A DNA stretch of 64,000 nucleotides. Origin: Anodontia alba. Its lineage: Eukaryota > Mollusca > Bivalvia > Lucinida > Lucinidae. Position 1 is the first letter of the stretch. The number at the start of each line of letters is the position of its first letter. The DNA lies in contig OZ024828.1 of the NCBI GenBank assembly GCA_964016985.1, forward strand, positions 74,769,264 through 74,833,263. Direction: 5' to 3'. The position numbers and the translations under genes are program-made. This document shows, piece by piece, positions 26,703 through 41,700 of this stretch. The notes below the pieces were generated by a model, which saw nothing but the letters and a program-made list of their open reading frames with translations, made no database searches and was not told where the DNA came from.

Positions 26703-29700
26703 GACTTTCTGAAAGATGTTGAATGCAGAGTAGTACTTTTTATTACTCTGTGTTATAGAAATTCATGTAGTTAATGCAAACAGGTAGACCCTGATCAGGC
26801 GCCGTGTTCTGTGGCGTCTGATCTGGGCCTGCACTGTTTACCAATTACCCTTTTGCAGGTCTCCAGACTAAATGTGATAAAGTACGAGTGTATGAAAAAT
26901 TGTCCGGATAGGTCATTCATCACTGTGAATGCGCAGAGTTTTGCTTGTGTCCATTTTGATCTATGTGTATAACTCATAATATTGATTTCGTCATAAATGT
27001 CTAGATATGTCAAAATATTTTATTTCATTTCGCGAGATTATTTATGATAAAAGATGCCATTCTAGCCTAAGTCGTTCAAAGCATCGTTAGCTATTGTAAC
27101 AAAGCCGTTAATCCAACAGTTCCATGTAAGAAACCCACATTTTTGTTAAAAAAATACCAGTATATCAAACATTTATGCTTAACATAACTTTGTACTTCAA
27201 TACTAAACATCTCGTTCAGTTTTAGCGACCTTGTTAAGCTAACGATGTTTGCAGCACCTGCGCCTTTTGCTCAGAATACCTTATACTGTTGTTTATATAA
27301 TATCATCACGAAAACAAGCCTATATAATTTTGACCCCCTTAAACCCCACTTTTATGTAGTAAAACTGGGGTTTACAGGGGTATACATTATTTTTCCTTTT
27401 TCTGCTCAATACATAGATTTTGGGTACTCGTTAGAACCGCCTCGTGGAGGCGGTTCTAACGAGTACCCACACTCTATGTTTTGAGCAGAAATAGGAAAAA
27501 AAATAGAATTTTTCATCTGAAAACTTTCATTTTTTTGGTGGTAAAATTTTCAGTAAATTTGAATTGTCTTGTTCTCGTAATGATATTAAATTTAATAGTG
27601 CCAGTCATATACTCTTAAGTCATATGCGAACAGCGAAGGTCCAGATCAGGATGTGCATCCATTCAGTCTAATCTGGGTTTCTCTGTTCGCCGTAACACCC
27701 AAACCTGTTTTAAAGGTCACATGTATTAAGCAATCGCCTGTCTTAAAAGACTACTTCTTCAGATCCCATTTAAAGAAAGGAAGTGTGAACTAACCTGTAT
27801 TAAGCAAGCACCTGTCTTAAGCAACCATGTTTTGACTTTCCTATAGGTGCTTGCTCAACACAGCTTTGGCTGTACTTCAGTATTCTTTGATTCTGTAAGC
27901 GGTCAACGAAGGTCCTGATCAGACTGCGCAAATGCGCAGTCTGATTTGGGCCTGCGTTGTCCACAAATTGCCTAAGGCCCTTTTTGTGCGTTGCACATCA
28001 TTAATCGTGCTTATTTATCCTCCATTGTACTATATTGGCGGTTTGCAGAGTAGAACTCTTCTTCTTGACAATATGACAAAAGACGACAGTGGCCTGTATC
28101 GTTGTGTCGCTGATAATCAAGTCCCACCAGCCGCTGAATACCAGGTGAAGATTCTCGTTTCTTTTCAACCAGAAACAAGCGCGGTTCGTATGGCCATAGG
28201 AATCACACCGGACAGACAGCTGGATGCAAAACTAGAGTGTAGAATCTCAGGTAATCTGCAATTTAAATATACTGGGCCCCATTGTTCAAAGCATCGTTAG
28301 CTTAACGAGCTCATTAATGACAAACTCATTAGCTGTTCCAACTAAGGTATTTTTAAATACATCGATATTTTTGCTGCAAAAACAGTGAAAAGCTACTCAC
28401 ATTTTTTCAGCAAAAAATATCAATGTATTTGCCATATTTCAAATGTTACGTTAAATGTGTTTTCAAAATGGAGTTTAGTTCTGAAGAAGACGTGAAGTCG
28501 AAACATTAAAAAAGCTGTGTTTTGCATTATTTCTTTGACCATGTTTCAAAGTTAATGTTAGCTAACAACTTCGTTAAGTTTTGAACAACTGGGTCCTGTT
28601 CCTTATGTAAATACACCTATGTAAAGTAGGCCTATATACTTCTTAGCCATAGCTCTGTATAAACCAATTTTGTAAGCAAATATATTGATATTTTTCTCAT
28701 TTCTCAATAAAAAAACAACAACAAAACATATGTTGTGGTATTTATAAGGCCAGAGTTTTTTATCTTTAGGTGTACGGGATATTTCTTAAAAAGTTGCTGT
28801 CTGGAGGGAGGAATGAAAAAAAAATATGAAAAAGCTTGGGTCGATAAAATAAAATAAGTTTCAAACAGAAATACATGTATCCAGCTAAATGTGTTTGTAA
28901 AACACTATGCCCACAACTATATGCTTTCCCTTAAAGCGTAATACTTAACTGACCGTAATACTTAAGCACCAAAAATAGCTAAGTTCAAAAGTCGAAAAAA
29001 GTGAAAAAATTAAATTGGCGATAATGCCAAAACCACATGCACATCTATAGACCATAACAAAAGGGCCTGCAAAGTTTCAAACTGATCGTTATAAAACTGT
29101 AGGAGGAGCTGCGCACACAAGATACCCAGTTTAATAATATTTAAGCCCCGAAAATGGCTAAGTTCAAAAGTCTGTACAAAGTTTTGGTATAAAACTGTAT
29201 GAGGAGTTGCGCACGGAAGGTATCCACCGTCTGTGGTCAAACGCCAAAGTCGAAAAAGGGTAATAACTCCGCAAGGAGAACCCCGAACGGAAAAGCGAAA
29301 ACATACTGGTTCGCTTATTTTTCATGCTGATGCTATATATAAAGGAAAGGTCTATTGCCAGACGACTGGTAATAGCCGATTTACGTTAAAATCGCTATTG
29401 CCAGTCGACTGGTAATGGCCGATTTTCGTTAAAATTGCTATTGTCAGTCGACTGGTAATGGCCGATTTTTACGTAAAACTGCTATTATCAGTCTCACTTA
29501 TTAAAATATTGAAAGGTCTATTGCCAGTCGACTGGTAATAGCCGATTTAGGTTAAAATCGCTTTTGCCAGTCGACTGGTAATAGCCGATTTACGTTAAAA
29601 CCGATATTGCCAGTCGATTGGTAATAGCCGATTTTCGTTAAAATTGCTATTTCCAGTCGACTGGCAATAGCGATTTTTACGTAAAACTGCTATTACCAGT

Positions 29701-32700
29701 CGCACTTATTAACATATTTCGACTTGTAAGATCCTGATAAAGATTCAGATATTGTTTATTACATAGCCTTTGGTTTGGGCGAGGGTAATTGTAAACCATA
29801 CCCTGTTTTTAACTTTATTTGTGATAAACTTCATCAGCAAGCGCTTTATGTCAGATCTGTTTGTCTTGTTATGTATTTTCGAATAATTTTGGTTAGTCTT
29901 CTTCATATATCCGACTTTCCTTGTGTGGGTCCTTATATCAGTTCTTGTTTATTGCACATCTTCGAGGCGGTTCTAACGAGTACCCATTATCATCTATGTT
30001 CAGAGCAGAAATAAGAAATATAATGTACATCCCAGAAAACCCCAGGTTTACTATAATAGTAAAGTGGAGTTTTAGAGGGGCGGGGAGGGGGCGGAGTCGG
30101 GAAACGTTTATTCATGTATTGGCTTGTAAACATATATGGTTGTTAAACAACTTCATTCACACTGTTCGAACAAGGATTAGACTTCTTTCTTGTGACATGC
30201 TCCTTGTTTCGAAATAGTTGTTCAGACCAACCGATTTTGATAGCAAAATGTCCGTATACCGTAGCTGGAATATGAAGACATTGTGCATAATTGTATCAGG
30301 ACTTATATATTAGACGTACGTGTACAAGTAAGAAGTCTGATTTTCTGAAGGAAGTAACAAGATATTTCGTACGTTTTATTAACATTAAAACCTTCAATTA
30401 AGATACTTACATGCATGTAGAAAACATTAAACAACATTCATTGCTCGGGCTAAAAATGCAATTAATAACAATATGAGCATCGTCTTGAGAAAACCTGTTG
30501 ATTACATATGCGAACAACAAAGGTGTAGATCAACCTGCGCATCTGCGCAGTCTGATCAGCACATCTGTCGTTTGCTGCTTAGACAGTATGAGTACAAAGG
30601 CACTTTAGCATGCACGTCTACAGACTGTGACAAAAAATCCTGCAATGTTTCAATTTGATCGGTATAAAACTGTATGAGGAGTTGCGCACACAAGCTTCCC
30701 ACCGTTTGTCGCCCATGCTTAAGTCGAGAGAGTGGAATAACTCTGCAAAGAAACCCCGACGGAAAAATGAAAACAAATACATTTTCATGCAGATTCTATA
30801 TATAAAATTTCATGATTCTAGCTCTAACTATTCTTCATCGTATACAAGTGTAACGGACAGACGGACGGACGGACGTTCTAACGAATGGTTCTTATGTAGT
30901 TATCCAGAGTAATTTTGATACTTATGTGACTATTTTATAACCCCACAAGTCGATTTTGGGGCACACAGTTCAATAGTTTATGTGTCAACGGTATAGAGCC
31001 CATTTGAATACATTGAAACTACCCATCAAATATAGCCACCTAAGTACTCATTTGAGTATACGGACAGATGGACAGACAGACGGATGGAAGGACAGGCCCA
31101 AACCAATATGCACCCTTAACTTCTTCGAAGTTGGTGGCATAAAAATGAAATATTTCTGCCCCGAATTTGAAGGGTAGGGACCTAAAACAAAAATAAAATT
31201 TGACATGCGTATTTTATTTTTTTCAGAGGGGCAGATGTCATAGGATAGGCTCTCCCGTAAATCTAGAAAAAAAAAAAACTCTGGCCTATGAAGCACGTCT
31301 GCAAGGTGCTTTTAATGAATACAGGGTATTTTTGTTGAGAAATATAGAAAATACTTATCCTATCATAGGCCTTTAGACTTCTTGTGGAAAAGCAGTACAA
31401 GGATAGTACAGTCCTATACAGTTTAACTTACTCGTATCTTAGAGAACAATAATTTTGCGCGCATCGGAATCCACAGATAATCGTATTTAAATTATGTGCG
31501 ACGAAAAACGAGCGTTGATATTTGAATTTATATATGTCGAAATGAAAACAAATTAAATATGGGGTAGGAAAGCAAGAAGGAAGTCGGAAAAGTATATTCC
31601 TGTGTGTGGAATGGCGAAAAAATCTATTTATCCAGCCTCCTTAAAAATTCCATAACTATCATATGTATTGATTTTGACAAGTTATAGGTTGGAATTGATA
31701 AATAGTATTGTTATTTTTGTAACACAATTATGTCCCTGCTTGATGTATGAACTCAGACCTCTCCGATTATTATATAACATCAGTTTGCAAGCACTTCTTA
31801 TCTCCTATCCGCAAATAGGAATTTCCGTTTTACACAAAAGGGGAATAAATTGGTTGTAACTTTGAAAAAAAAAAAAGTTTTCTTGTGTTTTATTGTTGAA
31901 AGACATTACGAAAACACGCCTATTCAAATATATAGAAAATTTTACCACCAAAAAATGAAAATTTTCATATATAAAAATTTTGATATTTTTTTATATTTCT
32001 GATCAAAACATAGATTGTTGATACTCGTTAGAACATCCTCACCGAGGCGGTTCTAACGAGTACCCACAATCTATGTTTTTGAGCAGAAAAAAGATAATTT
32101 ATACCCCTATAAACCCCAGTTTTACTATATAAAAGTGGGGTTTAAGGGGGTCGAACTTATATAGGTGTGTTTTCATGATGATTTTTCTCAAAGTAAATGC
32201 AGACATATGGAAATACCCAGGAAAGAACACAATCACGGAACAGCCCTCCCAAGGCATTGGATAAGGGTCGACTGACATTAACCCAGTAAGCATTCTACAT
32301 AAATCTATAGCGGCCGTTATCGGCCCGTCAGGGCAGCTGACGGGCAGATAACGGCCTGCTGTAGATTTATAAAGAATGCTAGCTGGGAAACGACATCACA
32401 TAAGCGGCACTTCATTTAACAGAATGAACAAACGCGAAGAAACTGCAATAGAAAAGGCGCCTTGGACATGGTCAACAGTGTAGCTTGAGAGGAGGTGCGG
32501 GGAGGTGCTTAAACCTGGGCTGCGTTCAGTTAACCTTGAAAGTAAACTTTCCGTTAAGTTGTGACAGTTTTAGCGAAAGATAGCGAACATCCCAAAACTA
32601 TTCTCAAGCTGTCTTCTGGGCACAACCTAGATGGCGGCTAATGGGAATAAATTTTTTGTACGCTTATTCGTAACAAAAATATGGAAATGTTCACTGGGTT

Positions 32701-35700
32701 GATATTATACATTCGATCACTTATAAAATTATTATCGATATAATTTATTCGAGTCAAGTCTCGCCAACCCCTCTAATGTGAGATCAAATAGGAGGGGTCT
32801 ACAATAACCATTCAGAAGATGTAAAACAGTATTTGAACACCTCTCGTAAGTGATTAGCTTTGCTGATCGCAGCCCTGGTTTTACTGGCGACAAAGCTCGC
32901 CCTCATTACGAAAACACGCCTATTCAAATCTATAAAAAAATTCACCTCCAAAAATTGAAAATTTTCAGATAAAAAACTCTTATATTTTTCATGTTTCTGC
33001 TCAAAACATAGATTGTGGGTACTCGTTAGAACCGCCTCGGCCTCGGCGAGGCGGTTCTAACGGGTACCCACAATCTGTGCTTTTGAGCAAAAAAAAAAAA
33101 AAGAAAAATAATGTAACCCCTGTAAACCCCAGTTTTACTATATAAAATTGGTGTTTAATGGGGCCAGTTGGAAGTTGTATGTATATTATATATATTGTAA
33201 AAGTAATTTGTTTATTCGATGGTCAGACTACGAACTAACTGGTTTAAATTTTCAGGTTATCCAGTGCCAGGAGTAATATGGTTGATGCAACCCAAAAACA
33301 ACACAGATAATATAAAGATACAGCTGAATAGCAACGAGCGATATATCATGAAACAAACTGCCACATCTGCACAGTTCGGAGAGACCTTTTACTCCTCACT
33401 AACAATTAAAGATATCACTAGAAATGACATAGGAACATATTCTTGTATAGCACAGAACAAAATTGGAACAAATAACAGCACCGTGATAGAATTATTCCGT
33501 AAGCTGTTAATTCGATTGTATATTTTCAATATATGAGCTCTGCAATCGGACATGTACGCACAGCGAAGACTCAGATCAGCCTGAGCATCTACACAGTCTG
33601 ATCAGGGTCTTCATTATCCGCGTGTAGAAACCTTAAATGCTTGAAGTGTGTCCAGCAAAGCATTATGAAAACATGCCTATTCAAATTTACTGAAAATTTT
33701 ACCACCAAAAATGAAAATTTTCAGCTAAAAAGTTCTGTTATTTTTCATGTTTCTGCTCAAAGCATAGATTGTGGGTACTCGTTAGAACCGCCTCGACGAG
33801 GTACCCACAATCTATGCTTATGAGCAGAAATAAGAAAAATAATGTATACCCCTGTAAACACCCAGTTTTACTATATAAAATTGGGATTTAAGGGGGTCAA
33901 AATTATATAGGCATGTTTTCGTGATGACTCTAATCAGTCTGAGCGGATGTCTTTGCTGGACGCACATATCCGAAAATTCATTTATTTAACTGTGGGTTCT
34001 TTGTATGAAACTGGGGGCTCAAACTTTCACTTTCTTGTTTGTTTTGAAATACAGTCGACCATCAATGGTTCGCACATCTTACGGAACATGGGAATTTGTT
34101 GTATACAAGGGTTGCTCGAGCCATTGTGGGTTAATCGTAACCCTAGGTCTGTAGGCAAGTGAGTCTAATTTAGAGATGTCTTTTCGAGGTTTTATAAAGT
34201 AATGGTATGTTGATTGAGCGGTCATTGATTTAAAACCTATCAGGCGAGTTTAAACTAGTTAACTCTTCTCTTGCTGAACACGACATGCCCTGTTTTAGCA
34301 AACAGTGAAGAAGCCAACTGATCTGGATCTACACTGTTTGTCATTAAATAGGTGAATTTCTATCAAAACCCTGGATCAAGTAATCTGATTGGCTGGAAAT
34401 TAGAAGTGGGCGTGACATCTAAATTTATTCAGCATGACAAGGGTTAACGGAATCCTAACCCTAAGTTCAGATATAAGACAGATTACAATCGAACTTCAAT
34501 GGCTCGAACATCTTTTGGATTATGGATATGGGTAGTTCAAGCCAATGGGGGATTATTATGGCGTCGGGTCAAGAGGTAGATGGGGATGATTTAAGGATTT
34601 CTCGATTTTCTTTAAATAATTGTATGTTGAGTGTACTTATTTGGTTCGCCTTGATGAGGCGGTTCTAATGAGTACATACAACATACAACTGCATGATAAA
34701 ATAAGAAAAAAATTCTTTATAATATCCCTAAATATTTGTTTCCTTGAGCTATCGGAAAATTTTTCTAGGGACTCAAAAACGAGTTCGAATCAGTCACGGT
34801 AAACCAGTCATCGGTGTTCGCACCATTGACGTTTTATTTCATATCGAATTGCTCGGTTCGAGTATAGAGGCTTACTACTCAGTCAAGCTACCGTCACAGA
34901 AAAAAATAAATCATATAAAAACAACTGCGATGAAACATAGCTGAGTCTCATGACAAAACGTATATACATACACTGGCGGCAAGAGAAAAAGAAAGCCACT
35001 AGTTGATCCATTGAAGGACAGCCAAGACATAGTATCAGGCACCTACCCACTTGAAAACCCTAAATCGTGTATGCGCAGTTCATGATGTTCGTAGACAGGA
35101 TTTGTCGTGGCGTGGTTCATTTAATTGAAGTTTTTTTTTTTTCAGAATGCCACGATACATGCAAGTCAACATGTTCGCAGACAGGACCAAAAGGATGCGA
35201 CGAATGTAAAACTGGTTGGATAAAGTCAGAGAATGACACCTGTGTTGGTAAATAAGTTTAGCAGATTCTTTCATGTACAAGCTTTGTATGTAACTCTTTA
35301 GGTCTGTAATTTATCGACTATAAGTTATTGAAAGTATGTTGAAAAGGGTAAAAGATTGTGAGACACCGATGATATAAAAAATTTTCATGCCCAACACAGC
35401 TGAGCATGAAATTTGCCCTGCTAATAAATGTCAAATTACTGACAAATACAAACTCTTTCTTGCTAAACATAGCTGAGCATGAAAATTTCTCTGTTAATAA
35501 ATATGAAAATGCCAATTATTGTTGGCATTTTCATATCTATTATAGAGAAAAGTTCATGCTCAGCTTAGTTATGCATGAAAAAAATAACCTCGGGACCAGG
35601 CAAAGTTTATAAATAAATGATGCTTCTTAGCTCTTTTTCAGATTCTGTGCAACTCATTTGTTTATAAAGGTTCGGTGTATAATATTTATTTTAAGCAATA

Positions 35701-38700
35701 TAAGTGTTTGTTTAGAAAATATGCAAAATCACGGGGTTTTCGGATTTCTGAAACAGTATAAAATTTCTGAGAAACAATCTATGTTAAAACCAATTGTTTG
35801 TTAATTGTTAGATAGTATTTCACTTTCTAATGTTTTTCTTTTAACAATCGTGTAAATTTAAGATATATTAAGTTAAGTTTGGGTGACAGAATTGCCAACT
35901 TTTCGGGAAAGAGTTGCCAACTTTTCTTGCCATCTGTTCCATTTGTGACTGCTTAATTGTGTTTGTCTTTCCCTTTGGTGTTTGGGGCTTGATAGGGATC
36001 TGATTCAGTTCCTGAGCTCACTTATTTGCTTTGTATTGGTATCTATCTACAATATCTAAGACATAAAGGTTGAGAATGAAATCAAGGTTGTTTTCATCAG
36101 TTTACGTCACCCGAACACGAAACAAAATGTCAGAAAGTCTTATTTTTCATGTAAAAACTCAATTTGAGAGAGTATACGTTCGAGATCGATAGGTACCGGG
36201 TTCGATCCCCACTAACAGCAAGTGTTGTTTCCTTGAGCAAGAGACTTTATCCACATTGCTTAGTACTGGTTTCTACCCAGGAAAAAAGAGGGCCACATGG
36301 AAGATTAGTACTAGATTACTAAATGTGTTACCCTCTATAAATAAGGTCGATTATTATTATTATTATTATTATTAGATAATACAGAACGTTTATCGCAAAA
36401 TAGATTAATCTATGCATGTGCGTTTATTTAGAAAATAGATGAAACAAAATTCAGAAAATATGCAGTCACGGAGGTGGGGGTAGAAGAAACTGTCCTTTTT
36501 GGCTTTCTGCTTGTAGTGTTTTGATTGTGGCGCCGTTGCTTTAACTGCGTCCTTCTTTCCCTTTGGTGTCTTGGACGGAAGGTGTTAGGTAATTGTATTG
36601 ATTCCTGATCATTGCTTTCCTTTCTATTTCTATTTTTTTTTTTCGAGTCTGCTGTATTTCCCCTTTTCTAAAGAAATATTAGCGGTTCTGAAAAAACAAC
36701 CTGCATGGACCCTATTACATACTACAGAGTCTTGGCACATTAAAAGTATCAGAAGCAACTTTTTTATCTTTGTGTGGCACTGTGGTTGCTTGCAGCGGAA
36801 TTTGTTTTCTTGCTTTTTACTGTTCGTTGTCTTATTATTGTTTTTGATGGCTCCTATTCAGCCGTGTGGTAACCTTACTGGGGAGGAGGGAGCTGGTTAC
36901 TTTGCATTTTTTTTTTATTTGTGGCACGACTACTATATATTTGTCATGGTAGTCTGCTCTTTCACTTGCTGTCATTAGTAGGCTATGTTCTATGATTATG
37001 CGATCGTGGCTCTTTCTGTTCAACTTCTATTCTATTTTGCATTTATACTTTCATCAAAATAATAAATATTCGCGATAAAAGTGGCTAAAATGAAAAGAAA
37101 AACTAATGTGGGTAGGGGCGGTGTTAAACCAATTTAGTTTGCGCGCGGAATCTCACGCTTAATTCAGTTACAGCTCCAAAATTACAAATTCGGTCCACAT
37201 AGGGGTCCTCTACCTCTTCAGTGAAACATCCCTGCTGCGGGCCCTCTTATCCTAGTGGATAGAAGAGTTGATTCTTAATCCATTAGGTTTATCACCACTG
37301 TGGTTCGAGCCTCACTCGGGTCACTTGTGAGAAAGCCAAGTTCTGCTTACGGATGGTCAGGTGGTTTTTCCCCGGGTTCTCCGGTTTTCGCCCACCTTTG
37401 ATGAAAAATCGGCTCGATATAAGTGAAATATTCTTGAAAGGGTCGTAAAACCCCAATAAAAAAGAAACATCCCGCTAGCATTCTTTATAAATCTGTAGCG
37501 GGCCGTTAACGGCCAGCTATAGATTTATCATTACGAAAACACGCCTATTCAAATATACTGACAATTTTACCACCAAAAACTAAAAATTTTCAGATAAAAA
37601 TTCTGATATTTTTTCATATTTCTGATCAAAACATAGATTGTGGGTACTCATTAGAACGGTTCTAACGAGTACCCACAATCTATGTTGTTGAGCAGAAATA
37701 AGAAAAAATAATGTATACCCCTGTAAACCCCAATTTTACTATATAAAAGTGGGGTTTAAGGGGGTCAAAATTATATAGGCATGTTTTCGTGATGTGTAGA
37801 ATACTTACAGGGATGACGTGCCACACAGAAAGACGTCCCCGATTTTCATTCTTCTATGTGTTCTTTGTTACCAAAGACAATCTTTATAAATTTCATTCAG
37901 TAAAGTGACTATTATCAAGTATCAAGTCAGGGCCCAGTTGTTCAAAGCGTCGTTAGCTTAACGAGCTCGTTAAGGGTCATTTCGTTAACTGATTTAGCGG
38001 ATTCAACATACAATATTCTGATATTTTTTGCTGAAAAAATGTGAGTAGCTACTCACATTTTTTCAGCAAAAAATTTCAGTATATTTGCGTATCACTCGAC
38101 GTAAATTTTAACGAATCGTTAACTAACGACGTCGTTAGCTTTGAACAACTGGGCCCAGGTTTTCAATTACAATCTTCACAAGGTAACTTGACTGAGTACC
38201 ACTGTTTCGAGTCTACTGAATCTGTCTAAAAACAGTGTATTGTCTGCTCAGGTTTCACGTTCTGTGGCGTCAGCTCTAGATGTATACTGTTTACTAAAGC
38301 CTGGCTGTCCGAATACCTAGTGTAAATACGAAAACTGGGGAAAGTGAATTTTTAGGCCGTGTAACTTACATTCAGAGATAAATCAAGTAATGTGTTAACC
38401 CTTAAAGTTACAAGTATTAGCTTTTTCAAAAATCTAGCGGGTTATTACATGGTTGCTTATGCCGCACAAAATGACATATGTATCAAGATTCATTGAACGT
38501 AATGACCAGTTATTTTTCGAGTTTTGGTTTACTCCCGAACTGTCCAATCCACAAATAATAGGTGCCTTTGTCTCCTCACAATTACTATTGACATATGAGT
38601 TTTTCAACATTTTGCCTATACAGGATCACTAGACAGGGGAATCTTGGGCTAGTGTAATCTGATTGGAATGCTTTCATTTTAATGACAGTAAAGACACTTC

Positions 38701-41700
38701 TTAAACTCTGTGAAAATAAAATAACCAGAGGCCCATTGGAAACGATGGCCACATGAGAAAACGGCTGTGTGAAAGTGCCTACAATGATTTTTGCGTTGTT
38801 TGCATTGTTGTTTTACGTCTCTTTGACATATTTAGGTCATTTTGAGCGCAGTCAGTTTACTTGCTGGTGTTAAATAATGTACTAGTAGTCCATGACTATC
38901 TTGCATCATAAAAGTATATGGTGTGTTCTGGAGAAATGAGCACACTGCCAAATAATGCTTAAGTACGTCAAAACCAATGACTCGGTGGTACTTGATTTAG
39001 TTTGCAGTACGAACCGTGATAAACAATGAGTTGCTTAGCTGATACTACGTATGCAGATCCATCTGCGGTTTGTGTACACAACGAGAACAGTGATGACATC
39101 TGGTCTATCTATACCTATTCACTCACATGTGATTTATATGCCATGCATGTGCGTTGATATATCTTGCTTGCATATATTTGCATATATTTGCGATGTATAT
39201 GCATGTCAAAGTCTTCAGCACATTTGAAGCATGACATTTTACTGAATATTCTGGTTATTTGGTACCAGCGATAAGAGAACCTACCCGATTTTTTTCGCCA
39301 TTTAGTCAGACCGAATTATATGCAAAATAACTAGAACCGTCTAAATGTCTCATTAAAATGGTATTTCTGAGTATTAATCCCCATTTCTTGGGTAATGTTT
39401 AATTTTTTTCTTTAAATCTTTGAATAAAGAAATTGTATGAATTTTCGTACTTGCGGAAGTATAATTTCATTTGAGGGCGAAATAAGCTGCTTCTTTAATA
39501 ATAATTTTGATTTCCTGTTATAAATCCGGCTGCGCGCTTTTGCACGCTTTCCATACCTAACTGCCTTACTCCAGGACTGGGCATACCAATCCTTTATAAC
39601 CTGCTCCTTAAATGTCTTGATGAATTCTCGTACCTGCTGAAGCATAATTTCATTTGAGGGCGAAATCGGTATGGAAGCGAACGATCTCTTTAATTGTATG
39701 CCCGACAAAGCAGTAATTGGACAATAAGATATTCTGTTCTATTCATCATCAGCGTCAAAAGTCTTGGTAGTTACTTCCGCTCAAGCTGGGTTCGGTATAA
39801 TTCCCGTATTGGATGTGTCATTAGCATAACTACTTTATATGAGGATCGCCAGGGCGACCCACAATAAACAAAACTGTACCAGAAGACATTCTATTTTTTT
39901 ATATATATATAGGAAAATAATACTGGCATTTCATAATACCAAGCCGTGATATCTCTGAAAAATTACAAAATCCAAATGTCGTCTTTTATCTTTGGAGCTG
40001 CGGTAAGAATACAAAATTTTTGAACACGGAATAAATTCATTTTTGATGTATTTACGCATGCATTGTCTTTATTTCTGGTCATGTAACTTTGTTAGTATAG
40101 ATGAAATAAGTATGATTGAAACTGACAGAATTGAACAAAGATACCGACGAAAGCAACCATAATCTCTATGAAGTTACCGAGTAAAGTTTGCATCAATTTT
40201 TAAGAATACTTTGCATGCATCTAAATAACAAACGTAACTAGATAAAGTAAATAAATTTATTAACTTGATGTAACATGCACCTAAACCATACATAAAATGG
40301 AGCGCGAAGCGAAAAGGTACCTTCTGGTCAGAGTCAAATTCATTCCACGCATGCGCAAAGTCTCATCCGGGCCTTCGCTCTCCATTCATACATTCTTAGT
40401 ATCCAATGATTCTGTTAGCGAACAGCAAAGACCCAGATTAGATTGCGCAGATGCTCGGGCTGATCTGGGCCTTTGCTGTCCGCACATGACCGAAGACACG
40501 GTTTCACATGACACGGCTCAAATATACAGAAACGTGATTTCAGATAGTCAGAATGTCAAAATGATTTGACCAATTTTGTGCTTTTTCACAAGGGATGAGT
40601 TTGTTACCAAACTATGTGCCATTTTGTATTTTAGTGAAGTATCGACCCGAAGTATTTAACAGTACATTAGACCAAATGTGGGAGTTTTTGCTATTGATAA
40701 CGTTGAATATTCCAACATCGCTATAGGTTAGGCCAGGCATAAAATATACTATGTTTGCAGTTGCCGATACATATCCGAGTCGCAACGTCCGTGAGCCCAA
40801 CGACGATTCTGATAAGCCTGCGCATTCGCACAGTCTGTTCAGAATTCCCACTGAGCGCATTTTGAATAGCCAAGGATGTCAAGTTTCTTCATGCGGACAA
40901 CGAAGATTCTGATCAGACTTCATGGTTGCGCAGGCCGATTTGAGTCTTTGTTTGGCACACGTGTCAAAAGATACACTTTCTGACAGCGTTGCTCATTTGT
41001 AAATGTTTGAAACAGTTACAGCCTAAGATACGACCCGAAGAACCTCCAAGGACATCCATGTCTTCTCGTTAAATTCCAGCTCAAATGCATTTATTAGCTG
41101 CATAAGTAAGCATAAAACAGTTTGTAACGTTATGCTCCGGTTCCCTGATTCTTTTGTCGAACGCCAACAGAATAGGGGAACCAGGACTTAAATTGATTTG
41201 TATGCCTTTTGCTCTTTCAGAATGTCACCAGTCATGTTCCGATTGTTCCGGCAGCGGTGCTGATCAATGCATTGAATGTTCAAGTGAATATATTTTACGG
41301 AATGGAACATGTACAGGTAGGATGTTTATGTGTGTTTAAACTCCTAAGAATCATGACTGTGGACTTTTATCTTTTCAACTAATTGACCCATTTCCGACCT
41401 TAACCGAAACTCCAGTCTATAGTCAGAGTCAGAGTCATTACTTTTATATATAAAACCCAGCTAGCATTCTGCTTAAATTTATATCGGACCGTAATCGGCC
41501 CGACAGGATTCCTGTCATGCCGATAACGGTCCGATAAAAAACTCAAGCAGAATGCTTACTTGGTACGTATTACCTTCTATATTCATACAAAGCATTCACT
41601 GAGGCTTTGTTTCGAATTGTTGTAGCAACAAACTATCTCCTAACTACAGATAAACAACAAGTTCCGCAAATGGCGTTATAGCCGTCTCTTTCCGACCTCC

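Noticed and set aside
29345..29720. CRISPR array
   Set aside because: Unit spacers are not unique sequences, repeats are palindromic and diverged, and the genome is eukaryotic; it is a minisatellite.
36598..36978. 126-codon ORF
   Set aside because: T-rich repeat D sequence gives Phe/Leu-rich chance frames.
39412..39708. LINE C-terminal region
   Set aside because: The peptide has a vague likeness to LINE tail regions (FIKTFKEQVIKDWYAQ) but no catalytic motif or 3' tail, so not called.
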